The notes under the pieces were generated by a model. The model had not been told where the DNA came from, did no database searches, and worked only from the letters and a program-made list of their open reading frames with translations. From Candidatus Acetothermia bacterium (GTDB lineage Bacteria; Bipolaricaulota; Bipolaricaulia; Bipolaricaulales; Bipolaricaulaceae), in assembly GCA_024653305.1 (NCBI GenBank), contig JANLFW010000002.1:60273-124272 (forward strand): a stretch of DNA of 64,000 nt. The letters run 5' to 3'. Positions 34,914 through 43,219 of the stretch are shown here, piece after piece. How positions within the stretch are numbered: the first letter of the stretch is position 1; every line of letters starts with the position of its first letter. The position numbers and the translations under genes are program-made.

Positions 34914-35740
34914 ACCGGCAACGGTTGCCGATCGGCATCGCCCCCGGCCGTGCATACAAGGGGACATGGTGGGACATGATCGAGCTCTGCCGTCGGCACG
35001 GCTTCCATGGGGTGGAGTTCAAGCACGAGCTCCCGTTCATCCTCCCCGACCGGTGGTCTCCGGCGCTGGTCCGCCGCATCGCCGAGGTACAGCGCGAGGA
35101 GGGCCTGTGGATCTCCGTGCACGGGCCGTATACGAACATCGGTTCCCTCCTCCCCCACCGATGGCAGGCGGCGGTGGACGAGCACCTCCGGGCACTGGAA
35201 TGGGCGGAGGAGATGGAAGCGAAGACCTACACCGTGCACCCAGGTTGGGTGGAGAAAAAGTACGCCGATCCGGACCTCCTGGCCCGTTGCCGGGAAAACA
35301 CGATCCAGGCTCTGGAGCGCATGGTCGAGCACGGCGGCCAGGTGGCGATCGGTGTGGAGAACCAGAACCCAGCCGAGGGGGAAAAGGCCAAGTGTGGGTT
35401 CACCGTGCCCCAGCTCCATGGGCTCATCGATGGGCTGAATCCGGTCGGGTTCACCCTGGACTTGGGGCATGCCCAAGTGCTCAACGGAGACCCGGTTCAG
35501 TTCTTCCATGCGCTGGGGCCGGAGCGGATTCGTGCCGCTCACGTGCACGACAACGACGGCACGGCGGACGATCACCTCCCACCCGGGCAGGGAACGATCG
35601 ACTGGAGGGCGTTCCTCTTCGCCTACCTCCGTCACGGCTGTGGGTTCCCGCTGTTCTTGGAGCTGGCGGGCAGGGAGAGTGACTTCGTATCCGGCCGGGA
35701 CTTCCTAAGCCGGGTCTGGTCCAAGGTGGTCGAGGCCTGA
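34910..35740 (+). CDS. Xylose-isomerase-like TIM barrel (sugar phosphate isomerase/epimerase)
   Basis: 276 aa, AP-endonuclease-2 superfamily. Strands and metal-ligand motifs typical of the fold are visible: HGVEFKHELP, VHGPYTNI, HPGW, GVENQNP (Glu), TLDLGHAQV (Asp/His), AAHVHDNDG (His-x-His-Asp) and FLELAG (Glu). It is translationally coupled to the ABC ATPase, so it should act on the imported compound. The exact reaction is not readable. Confidence 0.85.
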   Translation: MNRQRLPIGIAPGRAYKGTWWDMIELCRRHGFHGVEFKHELPFILPDRWSPALVRRIAEVQREEGLWISVHGPYTNIGSLLPHRWQAAVDEHLRALEWAEEMEAKTYTVHPGWVEKKYADPDLLARCRENTIQALERMVEHGGQVAIGVENQNPAEGEKAKCGFTVPQLHGLIDGLNPVGFTLDLGHAQVLNGDPVQFFHALGPERIRAAHVHDNDGTADDHLPPGQGTIDWRAFLFAYLRHGCGFPLFLELAGRESDFVSGRDFLSRVWSKVVEA

Positions 35741-35741
35741 C

Positions 35742-35951
35742 TTGGTCACCACCCGGGACATGGCCCGGGCGGCCGGGGTCTCCCTGTCCACCGTATCCCG
35801 GGCTCTCGACGACTTGCCGCTCCTCCGGCCTCCGGGGGGAGACGAAGGCCGCATCCGCCGGCTGACCGCGGAACTCGGCTATGAGCGGAACGCCCTCGCC
35901 TTGCGCCTGATACGCGCGGCGTGCGCTCCTCACATGGTGGACGATCGGTGA
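35742..35951 (+). pseudogene. Truncated LacI-family gene: DNA-binding domain only
   Basis: 69 codons from TTG. The helix-turn-helix (TRDMARAAGVSLSTVSRAL) matches the full LacI at 25769 almost residue for residue, but a small in-frame insertion (PPGGDEG for EETKA) distorts the region before the hinge. The effector domain is gone, replaced by RAACAPHMVDDR and a stop. It starts one base after the TIM-barrel stop. It is probably a decaying remnant, although a free DNA-binding domain could in theory still be made. Confidence 0.8.
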
Positions 35952-35963
35952 GGAGCACCGCCC

Positions 35964-35992
35964 TTGCCGACCGACCGGTGAGCCGGTAGAAT
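35964..35992 (+). promoter_or_regulatory. Promoter of the decayed ABC operon
   Basis: TTGCCG (35964-35969), a 17-bp spacer, TAGAAT (35987-35992). It is still intact although the operon behind it is deleted. Confidence 0.6.
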
Positions 35993-36001
35993 GCGTTGTT
36001 T

Positions 36002-36015
36002 TGCAAGCGTTTACA
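36002..36015 (+). promoter_or_regulatory. LacI-type operator 1
   Basis: TGCAAGCGTTTACA, a CG-centred palindrome overlapping the predicted start region. It is followed at 36025-36033 by AGGGGGTGA, an element repeated after operators 2 and 3. Confidence 0.65.
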
Positions 36016-36089
36016 CAAGCTCTAAGGGGGTGATATCCGGTCCAGTAGTATTGTATGCCCTCTAGCCAAGAACAAGAAGGGGTGAGATC

Positions 36090-36173
36090 ATGCGACGTCT
36101 CTTGTGGTTTGTAGGGTTGATTGGCGTCCTTGCGCCCATCGCCGGGCCCTTCATGACCAGCTGGAAGCCATGA
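36090..36173 (+). pseudogene. Signal-peptide stub of a deleted ABC binding-protein gene
   Basis: GAAGGGG then ATG opens MRRLLWFVGLIGVLAPIAG, a normal export signal, but after about 20 codons the sequence jumps into the middle of an ABC ATPase gene in another frame and stops. The same promoter-operator-leader layout precedes complete binding-protein genes at 40148 and 43292, so this was the first gene of a similar operon. Confidence 0.75.
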
Positions 36174-36670
36174 CCATGGCAGACCGAATCGCCGTCCTGC
36201 ATGAGGGGAAGCTCCAACAGGTTGGTGCTCCTGAGGAGTTGTACCTCTCCCCAGACAATCTCTTTGTCGCCGGGTTCATGGGGACCCCCCCTATGAATTT
36301 CCTTGAGGTTTCACTGGAGACAACAGGGGGCGCATGCTTCCTGCACCATGAGTGTCTACGGGTGCCCCTGTCTCCTGACCGGGCGCATCGAATCGGGCAG
36401 GTCGGGAATCGCAGGTTGGTGTTGGGGCTGCGGCCGGAGGACATAAAGGTCGAGCCGGAGCAGCCTTCAGAGGCTGAGGTCTACGTCGTGGAACCGCTAG
36501 GTCGCGAGACCCTGGTTACGATTAAGGTGCGCGAAACGATGCTTAAAGCGCTCGCCCCCCCTGAGGTTCGGCTGCGTCCAGGCGACCGGGTGCGATGGCA
36601 CGTCCTTCCGGACCGGGTCTATCTGTTCGATTCGACGAGCGGGGAAGCTTTGCTCGTGCCAGGTTGGTGA
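36152..36670 (+). pseudogene. 3' half of a UgpC/MalK-type ABC ATPase gene
   Basis: Homology begins abruptly at HDQLEAMTMADRIAV, the H-loop, and continues through the TOBE/OB domain (LGLRPEDIKVE) to a natural C-terminus. Walker A, signature and Walker B are missing, so no ATPase activity is possible. A protein could start at ATG 36170 (166 aa) and would be an isolated regulatory domain. The breakpoint, near 36140-36152, joins it to the binding-protein signal stub: one deletion removed the binding protein, the permeases and the front of the ATPase. Confidence 0.8.
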
Positions 36671-36681
36671 AAGGAGCTGTG

Positions 36682-37584
36682 GTGCGTTACGGGCTAAATG
36701 TAGACAGCGAAAAGACGTTCAACGACCCTGCATACCTCCAGCGGGTGCTCACCTCTTTGCAGGAGCTCGGTTTCGATTACGCCGAGGTCGGTGTGGAGGG
36801 CTTGGAAGTGATTAGCGGAGGGCGACCGATCCCCGATCGGGTTGAAGCCCTTGTCAACGTACTGTCACATTTCCCGTTGGATTACGTCATCCACGGCCCG
36901 GACCCGCTGAACCTCGCGGCGGTTACCGGTCGGGATCTTGAGGCACGGATCGCTCAGGCCACCATCGAGTTAGCTGCCACGGTGGGGAGTCGGCTTGTGG
37001 TCTTCCATACCGGGCACGTTCCTCTCGTGTGGGCGAGCCGATACGACGCGATCACTTCGGCGCAGACCTGCTTTGTGGAAACGCTGCGTGAGATCGCGGC
37101 CTTCGCCGCCCAGCGAGAGGTGGCGCTGTGCATCGAGAACCTCCCCCCATACCTCGACCGATACCTCCTGGGAGATCGATTGGATTCGCTCGTGCACATC
37201 GTCGAGCAAGTCGGCAAGGAGAATGTAGGGATATGCTTGGACTTCGGCCATGCGTACAGTGCGGCCAAGTACTACGGATTCGACTTCCTCGGAGCATTGG
37301 CCCATGCCAAGCCTTATGTCACTCACGTTCACCTGCACGATGCCCATGGACGGGGGGTCCACATGCCAATGTCCATCGCCGGAGCGTTGCCGCAGCGGTC
37401 GGCGCTGGTTTATGGGACGCTGCATCACCTGCCCCTCGGCTGGGGAGAGGTCCCGTACCACCAAGGGCTGAACATCCTAAAAGGGACAGACCTCAGCATC
37501 ACGTTGGAGATTTCCCCCCGATACGAGCAGTATTATGCCCGCTGTCTGGCGGAGATCAAGGCGATTATGGAGGAGGAACGGTGA
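36682..37584 (+). CDS. Xylose-isomerase-like TIM barrel
   Basis: 300 aa. Features of the fold: YGLNVDSEKTF, EVGVEGLEVI, VIHGPDPLNLAA, VVFHTGH, CIENLPPY (Glu), ICLDFGHAYSA (Asp/His), VTHVHLHDAHG (His-x-His-Asp) and ITLEISP (Glu). The GTG at 36682 has AAGGAG five bases upstream. It overlaps the next TIM barrel by GTGA and shares with it the unusual C-terminal motif LPLGWG, so the pair arose by duplication and may form one enzyme system. The sugar is not identifiable. Confidence 0.82.
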   Translation: MRYGLNVDSEKTFNDPAYLQRVLTSLQELGFDYAEVGVEGLEVISGGRPIPDRVEALVNVLSHFPLDYVIHGPDPLNLAAVTGRDLEARIAQATIELAATVGSRLVVFHTGHVPLVWASRYDAITSAQTCFVETLREIAAFAAQREVALCIENLPPYLDRYLLGDRLDSLVHIVEQVGKENVGICLDFGHAYSAAKYYGFDFLGALAHAKPYVTHVHLHDAHGRGVHMPMSIAGALPQRSALVYGTLHHLPLGWGEVPYHQGLNILKGTDLSITLEISPRYEQYYARCLAEIKAIMEEER

Positions 37585-38441
37585 CCAATCCAATCGGCCT
37601 TAACCTGCATGCGCGGAGACTCGATGGCTCACTAACGGTGCTTGAAGAGGACTTGGCTACCGTGGTCCGCGGTGGGGGGGATTTGGCCGAGGTGGCGGTC
37701 AACGGCCTTGACGTGATCGCGCACGGCAAGCTCTTCCGGCCACGTTTGAACGTGGTGAAGCGGACGCTTAATGGTTATCCGGTGCGGTATACTGTACATG
37801 CGCCAAACTGCCTAAACCTCCAGGACATCCGTCGCGCCTCGCTACAATCCGAGCTTTTCATGGCTTGCCTTGAGTTCTCCGCAGAGATCCGGGCCACTCA
37901 TTTCGTGTACCACGAGGGTCTCGCTACAGGTGAACATCCTGCACAAGCGGCTCAGGAGTCCGAGGTCAAGGCCTTGCAGCGTCTGGGAAAGGTGGCCGAG
38001 GCGGAAGGGATAACGATCTGTGTGGAGAACAACCGCACCGATGTGAGGCGCGTGACGTCGCTCGTGGACACGGTAGCATGCCGAGGGGTACGCGTTTGCT
38101 GCGATATCGCTCATCTCTTCCTCACGGTACAGGGGCAGACTGCCGAGCTCTTGAAAGCCATAGCGGAGAGTGCTCCCTACATTTGCCACGTCCACGTCCA
38201 CGACAATTTCGGCCTCGGCGAGATAGCCACCCTCGAGCCATATGTCGAAGGGCTTCCCCTAGGAGAGGGGGATCTCCACCTCCCTTTGGGTTGGGGATGT
38301 ATTCCCTATCGCGACGTATTCGCGGCCATGAAACGTTGGTACCGCGGCGCCTATGTGCTCGAGCTCAAACCGCGATTCTTCGAGGTGGGGTTGGCTTCAA
38401 CAGCGCTGCAGGACCTGCAGAAGTCAGTCCAAGGAGCGTAG
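37581..38441 (+). CDS. Xylose-isomerase-like TIM barrel, paralogue of the preceding gene
   Basis: 286 aa. GLNLHARRLDG, EVAVNGLDVI, TVHAPNCLNLQD, FVYHEGL, CVENNRTD (Glu), VCCDIAHLF (Asp/His), CHVHVHDNFG and VLELKPR (Glu) follow the same order as in its neighbour, including LPLGWG. The GTG start lies in a GTGA overlap with GGAGGAAC as ribosome binding site. A PfkB-family kinase gene follows within 10 nt, suggesting isomerisation or epimerisation and then phosphorylation of one substrate. Confidence 0.82.
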   Translation: MTNPIGLNLHARRLDGSLTVLEEDLATVVRGGGDLAEVAVNGLDVIAHGKLFRPRLNVVKRTLNGYPVRYTVHAPNCLNLQDIRRASLQSELFMACLEFSAEIRATHFVYHEGLATGEHPAQAAQESEVKALQRLGKVAEAEGITICVENNRTDVRRVTSLVDTVACRGVRVCCDIAHLFLTVQGQTAELLKAIAESAPYICHVHVHDNFGLGEIATLEPYVEGLPLGEGDLHLPLGWGCIPYRDVFAAMKRWYRGAYVLELKPRFFEVGLASTALQDLQKSVQGA

Positions 38442-38449
38442 GAGAAAAG

Positions 38450-39316
38450 GTGCTCGACGTTCTCTGCATTGGCCACTTGGACAAGGGGCGGATCGTGGTC
38501 GGCGGGAACGCCTCCGAAGCCCTGGGGGGCGCGGTGTACTACGGGGGGATGGTGCTCCTTGCCCTCGGGCTCCGCGTGGCCGTGGTGACCCGGCTCGCGA
38601 AGGAGGACACGCGCCTCCTTGATGAGCTCCGGGCGTCCGGGGCCACGCTGTTTCCGGTCTTCACCAATGGAACCACAGGGATCGAGAACCTCCTCCCGGA
38701 CCCGGCCTCCGACAAACGCCGTTGCTACGAGCGGGGCTTTGCCGGCACGTTCCGCCCCGAGGACCTCCCTGACCTCGCGGCGCGCCTCTACTACGTGGGC
38801 ACGATCATCACCGATGAGATCGATTTGCCTTTCCTCCGGGCGGTGGCCGCTCGGGGCCCGGTTGCGCTCGACGCCCAAGGTATCTTGCGCAAGCGGGTGG
38901 GCAAGGAGCTCGTCACCGATGGGTGGCCGTGGGCCGACCAGGGTTTGCCCCTCGTCCGCTACCTCAAGGTGGACGACCGTGAGGCCGCGGCCCTGACCGG
39001 CCAGCAGGACCCTCGGCGCGCCGCAGAGGTGCTCGCCGAACACGGGCCTCAAGAGATCGTGCTCACCCGGAAGGAAGGGGTGCTGGTGCTGGCCGATGGC
39101 CGCTTCCACGAGGCCCCGTTCCGGCCGCGGTCGCTGGCCGGCCGCACCGGCCGCGGCGATACCTGTTTTTCCGCGTACCTCGGCCGACGCCTCTTGGGCG
39201 ACGCCCCGGACGAGGCGGCCCGATTCGCTGCCGCCCTGACCACCCTCAAGCTCGAGCGGCCCGGGCCATTCCGCGGGTCGCTCGACGAAGTCCGAATGCG
39301 CATTGCCGAGGCCTGA
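38450..39316 (+). CDS. PfkB-family carbohydrate/inositol kinase
   Basis: 288 aa. N-terminal LDVLCIGHLDKGRIVVGG and LGGAVYYGGMVLLALG, and C-terminal AGRTGRGDTCFSAYLGRRL with the catalytic Asp of the GxGD motif. The short N-terminus with the LGGAxYY pattern resembles archaeal-type myo-inositol kinases more than ribokinase or KDG kinase, but this is a similarity judged by eye. GTG at 38450 with GGAG upstream. It is placed after two TIM barrels and before a metallo-beta-lactamase-fold gene. Confidence 0.8.
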   Translation: MLDVLCIGHLDKGRIVVGGNASEALGGAVYYGGMVLLALGLRVAVVTRLAKEDTRLLDELRASGATLFPVFTNGTTGIENLLPDPASDKRRCYERGFAGTFRPEDLPDLAARLYYVGTIITDEIDLPFLRAVAARGPVALDAQGILRKRVGKELVTDGWPWADQGLPLVRYLKVDDREAAALTGQQDPRRAAEVLAEHGPQEIVLTRKEGVLVLADGRFHEAPFRPRSLAGRTGRGDTCFSAYLGRRLLGDAPDEAARFAAALTTLKLERPGPFRGSLDEVRMRIAEA

Positions 39317-39318
39317 CG

Positions 39319-40032
39319 ATGCGTTGGCAGGACGATGACCTGGCGGTCGAGGTCCTGTTCAGCCAGGCCGGACTGGCCACCCAGCTCCTCGTCCGGGCGG
39401 GCACGACCCACCTCCTGTTCGACGTCGGGGACGGCGCTGTGCGCGACCTCCTCCGGACCGGAATCGCCCCGATGTCCCTGGCCGGGGCGTTCTTGACCCA
39501 TGGCCACGCGGACCACATCGGCGGCCTCTACAGCCTGCTCGGCTACCTGCGGGCAGAAGGCCATGACCGCCTGTTCCGGGTGTGGTACCCGGCCGGATGC
39601 TGTGAGGTCGAGCACGTCGTCGCCGCGTTCCGCTCATGTCATCGAAATACCCTCCCCTACCGCCTTGAGACGGAAGCCCTCGTCGATGGGCAGGCGGTGG
39701 CGATCGGAGACGTCCAGGTGCAGGCCCGGCGCGTCGAACACTGGCACAGCGTCCAGGGCCGCCTCATCGCTCCCGCTCCGGCCCTCGGGTACCGCCTGAC
39801 CTTCCGCGGTCGGGCGGTCGCGGTCACCGGGGACACCGCCCTCTGCCCGGCTCTGGTGGACTTGGTGCGGGGGGCTGATCTGGCCTTGATCGAGGCCACC
39901 CTGGACGAGGCCACCCCCGAGCAGCGCGCCCACCTCCATTTGACCCGGGATGCGGCCCAGGACCTCGCCCGCTTGGCCAAGCGGGCGTTCTTGGTCCACC
40001 AGCCGAGCGAGAGGGGACCGGGCGGAGCTTGA
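39319..40032 (+). CDS. Metallo-beta-lactamase-fold hydrolase (RNase Z/phosphodiesterase-like)
   Basis: 237 aa. Metal motif THGHADHIGG, the later GDTALCP (Asp) and the C-terminal FLVHQPS. The shape resembles RNase Z-like and cyclic phosphodiesterase members, but the flexible arm of true RNase Z is not obvious. In this sugar context a phosphodiester or lactone substrate is plausible. It starts two bases after the kinase stop. The promoter for the next ABC operon overlaps its last codons. Confidence 0.82.
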   Translation: MRWQDDDLAVEVLFSQAGLATQLLVRAGTTHLLFDVGDGAVRDLLRTGIAPMSLAGAFLTHGHADHIGGLYSLLGYLRAEGHDRLFRVWYPAGCCEVEHVVAAFRSCHRNTLPYRLETEALVDGQAVAIGDVQVQARRVEHWHSVQGRLIAPAPALGYRLTFRGRAVAVTGDTALCPALVDLVRGADLALIEATLDEATPEQRAHLHLTRDAAQDLARLAKRAFLVHQPSERGPGGA

Positions 40033-40057
40033 CCGCCTGAGAAAGCAGGGCTAGAAT
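40029..40057 (+). promoter_or_regulatory. Promoter of the second ABC operon
   Basis: TTGACC (40029-40034), a 17-bp spacer, TAGAAT (40052-40057), starting within the stop region of the preceding gene. Confidence 0.7.
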
Positions 40058-40060
40058 CCT

Positions 40061-40074
40061 CGCAAGCGTTTGAA
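40061..40074 (+). promoter_or_regulatory. LacI-type operator 2
   Basis: CGCAAGCGTTTGAA, CG-centred, covering the predicted start site near 40064. AGGGGGTGA follows at 40077-40085, 62 nt before the start codon. Confidence 0.7.
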
Positions 40075-40147
40075 GGAGGGGGTGATCGAGGGAAGCAAAT
40101 CCAACAGGCCAGGGGCAACCTGATTCAGGTGCGACAAGGAGGAAGGG

Positions 40148-41383
40148 ATGCGATTACGCAGGTTGGTGATAGGGATATTTTTGGTATCCACAGTGGCCAC
40201 GCTCGGGCTGGGGGCCACCAAACTCGTCATCGCTGGCCGTGACGGGGTCTATGGCGCGGCCATGCAGCTTGCCGTAGACCTGTACAAGGCCGAACACCCC
40301 GACGTGGACATCGAACTCCTCAAGCTGCCCTACGGCGGCCTCTATGAGAAGCTGGTCATCGACTTCCGTGAGGCCATCGGCGCCTACGACGTGGTCCTGC
40401 TCGACGACGTGTGGGCCACGGAGTTCATGAGCCTCGGATGGCTGGCCAATTTGGAGGCCCTGGGGTTCACCGCGGAACCTGACTTTGTGGGCAAAGCCCT
40501 GGCCGTGGGCTGCTACCCGTACGCCCAGGGCGCGCTCTACGCCGTGCCCCACGTGGGCAACGTCGAGCTCTTCGCCTACCGCAAGGACCTGTTCGACAAA
40601 TACGGCTTGCCCGAACCCAAGAGCTGGCTGGAGGTATTGGGGGCGGCGGCGCTCATCGAGCGCTACGAGCCGGGGATCAAGGGCATCGTCTTCCGCGGCA
40701 AGAAAGGCAACCCCATTGTGACCGGGTTCCTGCCCATCTTCTGGTCATTCGGAGCGGAAATCCTTGACGAAAACGGCCGCCCGACGCTCAACTCGCCCCA
40801 GGCCGTGGCCGCGCTCAAGTTCTTCCTGGCCATGAAGGCCTTCGCCCCCGCCGGCGTGGAGATCTATGACTCCTCCGAGCTGCGCGATGCCCTGCAGGGA
40901 GGCACTGTGGCCATCGCCACCGAGGTCTGGCCGGCCTGGATCCCCGCGCTAGACGACCCGGCCAAGTCCAAGGTAGTGGGCCAGGTGGAGATCATCCCCC
41001 ACCCGGGGCTGGTGGCCGAATCCTCCCCGGTGATCGGTATCTGGCTCCTCGGGATCCCCAGCGCCTCCAAGAACAAGGCCACTGCTTTGGATTTCCTGCG
41101 CTTCGTCTCCTCACCGGAGGTGCAGAAGACGTTGGCCCTGGAGGTCGGACTTCCCCCGACGCGGGTCAGTGTGTACCAGGACCCGGAGGTGGTGGCCAAG
41201 TACCGCTGGTACCCAGCCCAGCTGGCCGCCCTGGACGCGTCCCGGCCGCGGCCGCGCCTCCCCGAGTGGGCACAGATCGAGGGCGTGCTCGGTGACTACC
41301 TGCAGCTCGCCCTAGTGGGGTCCATGACCCCGGAGGAGGCCTTGGCTGCGGCCCAAGCGCGCGTGGAGGAGATCCTGCGCTGA
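40148..41383 (+). CDS. ABC sugar-binding protein, MalE/UgpB-type family 1
   Basis: 411 aa. Signal peptide (RLVIGIFLVSTVATLGLGATK), then the family 1 fold: AVDLYKAEHPDVDIELL, YDVVLLDDVWATEF, AVPHVGNVELFAYRKDLFDKYG and FLRFVSSPEVQKTLA. Carbohydrate ligand likely. First gene of an operon with MalF- and MalG-like permeases but no ATPase. AAGGAGGAAGGG lies before the ATG. LacI-type control is expected from the operator at the promoter. Confidence 0.9.
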   Translation: MRLRRLVIGIFLVSTVATLGLGATKLVIAGRDGVYGAAMQLAVDLYKAEHPDVDIELLKLPYGGLYEKLVIDFREAIGAYDVVLLDDVWATEFMSLGWLANLEALGFTAEPDFVGKALAVGCYPYAQGALYAVPHVGNVELFAYRKDLFDKYGLPEPKSWLEVLGAAALIERYEPGIKGIVFRGKKGNPIVTGFLPIFWSFGAEILDENGRPTLNSPQAVAALKFFLAMKAFAPAGVEIYDSSELRDALQGGTVAIATEVWPAWIPALDDPAKSKVVGQVEIIPHPGLVAESSPVIGIWLLGIPSASKNKATALDFLRFVSSPEVQKTLALEVGLPPTRVSVYQDPEVVAKYRWYPAQLAALDASRPRPRLPEWAQIEGVLGDYLQLALVGSMTPEEALAAAQARVEEILR

Positions 41384-41397
41384 TGTACATCGGGTAG

Positions 41398-41434
41398 GGG
41401 AGGGCCAGGCGGTGACCGACCGCTTCGCCCTCCC
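41398..41434 (+). terminator. Intercistronic hairpin after the second ABC binding protein
   Basis: Outer stem GGGAGGGC/GCCCTCCC and inner stem GCGGT/ACCGC with small internal loops, followed by TCGTTTGTCT. It probably reduces permease expression relative to the binding protein. Confidence 0.6.
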
Positions 41435-41446
41435 TCGTTTGTCTCC

Positions 41447-42337
41447 ATGACGAGATCGTCTGCTCCGAGAGCCCCGTTTCACGAGCGCTACTTCCATTAC
41501 CTCATCCTCATTCCGGCCCTCCTCATCATGATCGCCCTTACCGTCTACCCGGTGATCAACGTCGTTCAGCTCTCGTTCTACCGCTATTCCTACGCCCGGG
41601 GGGAGAAGGCGTTCATCGGCCTGGAGAACTACTACCGGCTGGCCAGCGACCGCTTTTTCGTGAAGGGACTGAGCAACACGTTCCAGTTCATGGCGCTCGC
41701 CACCGTGGCCGAGCTCGCCCTCGGGCTCGGTTTGGCGCTCCTGTTCAATACCAAGTTCCGCGGTCGGCAGTGGCTCCTGGCGCTCCTCATCTTCCCCATG
41801 ATGCTCTCCACCATGGTGGTGTGCGCCGTGTGGGGGGCCATGTATCACTACGACTTCGGCATCATCAACCACGTGCTACGGGCGGTTGGCCTGTCCCCCG
41901 TGCGGTGGCTGTTCGATCCCAATTTGGCCCTTAAGTCCATCGTCCTCATCGACCTTTGGCAGTGGACGCCCATGGTGTTCCTGATCCTGCTTGCGGGACT
42001 TCAGTCCATCCCCGCCGAGATCTATGAGGCCGGCCGGGTGGACGGGGCCTCGGGGTTCCGCCTATTCCGGCACATGACCTTGCCCTTGATCAAGCGGCAC
42101 TTCCTTCTCGCGGCCCTGCTGCGCATCATCGACACGTTCAAGATCTTCGACAAGGTGTACGCCCTGACCGGCGGGGGGCCGGGCGACGCCACGGAGACGA
42201 TTTCCTTGCACATCTACCGGGAGGGGTTCCGCTACTTCAACCTGGGCCGGGCGGCCGCCGCGGCAGTGGTCATGCTCATCGCCGTCACCTTGATCTCCGC
42301 GGTTTACGTGCGGCAGGTGATCCGCGAACATGCCTAG
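41447..42337 (+). CDS. ABC sugar permease, MalF/UgpA type
   Basis: 296 aa with six membrane spans and the EAA loop EAGRVDGASGFRLFRHMTLPL. N-terminal FHERYFHYLILIPALLIMIALTVYPV is typical of the family. No convincing Shine-Dalgarno stands before the ATG at 41447; the upstream hairpin lies just before it. It overlaps the MalG-like gene by 8 bp. Confidence 0.92.
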   Translation: MTRSSAPRAPFHERYFHYLILIPALLIMIALTVYPVINVVQLSFYRYSYARGEKAFIGLENYYRLASDRFFVKGLSNTFQFMALATVAELALGLGLALLFNTKFRGRQWLLALLIFPMMLSTMVVCAVWGAMYHYDFGIINHVLRAVGLSPVRWLFDPNLALKSIVLIDLWQWTPMVFLILLAGLQSIPAEIYEAGRVDGASGFRLFRHMTLPLIKRHFLLAALLRIIDTFKIFDKVYALTGGGPGDATETISLHIYREGFRYFNLGRAAAAAVVMLIAVTLISAVYVRQVIREHA

Positions 42338-43163
42338 CCCGCATCGGCTGGGCCGCCGCGCCGTGCTCTACCTGCTCGTGGCCCTGGCCATGGTCTGGAC
42401 GCTGTTCCCCATCTACTGGATGGTGACTACGTCCCTGAAGCTCCCCATCGAGTACGCTTCCCCGGAACCGAGCTGGGCGCCGACCCGTATCACCTTCGAG
42501 CATTACCGCAGCCTGTGGGAGCACCGGTTCCTGCGCTACTTTTTGAACACGGTCATCACCGCCGCCGCAGCCACGGTAGTGTCGCTCTTGTGCGGGTTCC
42601 TTGCAGCCTACGCCCTGGCCCGCTTCCGCTTCCCAGCTAAACTCGACAACCTGTTCCTCCTGTGGGTGCTGTTGGTGAAGATGATTCCCCCGATCGTCAT
42701 CGCCATCCCCCTCTATGTGACCCTGCGGCAGTTGGGGATCATCAACTCTCTTCTCGGGCTCGTGGTCGGCTACCAGGTGTACACGCTCCCCTACTGCGTG
42801 TGGATGCTGCTCGGCTTCGTACGGGATGTCCCCCTGGAGATGGAGGAGGCGGCGGCCATCGACGGAGCCTCGCGATGGCGGACGCTCTGGTCCATCGTCC
42901 TCCCCCTGGTCGGCCCGGGGCTGGCGGCCACAGCTATTCTCAGTGTGATCATGTGCTGGAACGAGTTCACCTACGCCCTCCTCTTCCTGCGCTCACCGGC
43001 GGTGTTCACCCTACCCATCCACATCGCCAGCTACATCACCGAGTACGAGGTGTTGTGGGGGGAGCTCATGGGCATCGGCCTCCTCGCGTCGCTGCCCATC
43101 CTCCTCCTTTCCGGGTACGTGCAGAAATACCTTCTGCGCGGGTTCGCGATGGGGTTCAAATGA
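42330..43163 (+). CDS. ABC sugar permease, MalG/UgpE type
   Basis: 277 aa, six membrane spans, N-terminal LFPIYWMVTTSLK and EAA loop EEAAAIDGASRWRTLWSIVLPL. Completes the importer with the two genes before it. No ATPase gene follows; instead a new promoter starts 7 nt after the stop. The complex must borrow an ATPase from elsewhere, for example from one of the other importers or from a shared MsmK-type subunit. Confidence 0.93.
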   Translation: MPSPHRLGRRAVLYLLVALAMVWTLFPIYWMVTTSLKLPIEYASPEPSWAPTRITFEHYRSLWEHRFLRYFLNTVITAAAATVVSLLCGFLAAYALARFRFPAKLDNLFLLWVLLVKMIPPIVIAIPLYVTLRQLGIINSLLGLVVGYQVYTLPYCVWMLLGFVRDVPLEMEEAAAIDGASRWRTLWSIVLPLVGPGLAATAILSVIMCWNEFTYALLFLRSPAVFTLPIHIASYITEYEVLWGELMGIGLLASLPILLLSGYVQKYLLRGFAMGFK

Positions 43164-43169
43164 TCCCCG

Positions 43170-43198
43170 TTGACAGGCGCCCGGGAACGAGGTAGCGT
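43170..43198 (+). promoter_or_regulatory. Promoter of the third ABC operon
   Basis: Consensus TTGACA (43170-43175), a 17-bp spacer, weak TAGCGT (43193-43198). Confidence 0.6.
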
Positions 43199-43205
43199 GT
43201 CCTAC

Positions 43206-43219
43206 CACAACGTTTGCGG
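43206..43219 (+). promoter_or_regulatory. LacI-type operator 3
   Basis: CCACAACGTTTGCG, with one good half-site (GTTTGCG). AGGGGGTGA follows at 43221-43229, 63 nt before the start codon, as at operator 2. Confidence 0.65.

Noticed and set aside
34916..34930. Perfect palindrome CGGCAACGGTTGCCG near the TIM-barrel start
   Set aside because: Lies within the first codons of the gene and is coupled to the upstream ATPase with no promoter; symmetry around a single G differs from the CG-centred operators. Probably chance.
40077..40126. Short leader frame starting GTG in the AGGGGGTGA element
   Set aside because: GTG directly abuts the G-run, leaving no spacing for ribosome binding, and the peptides at the three sites are unrelated in sequence and length.
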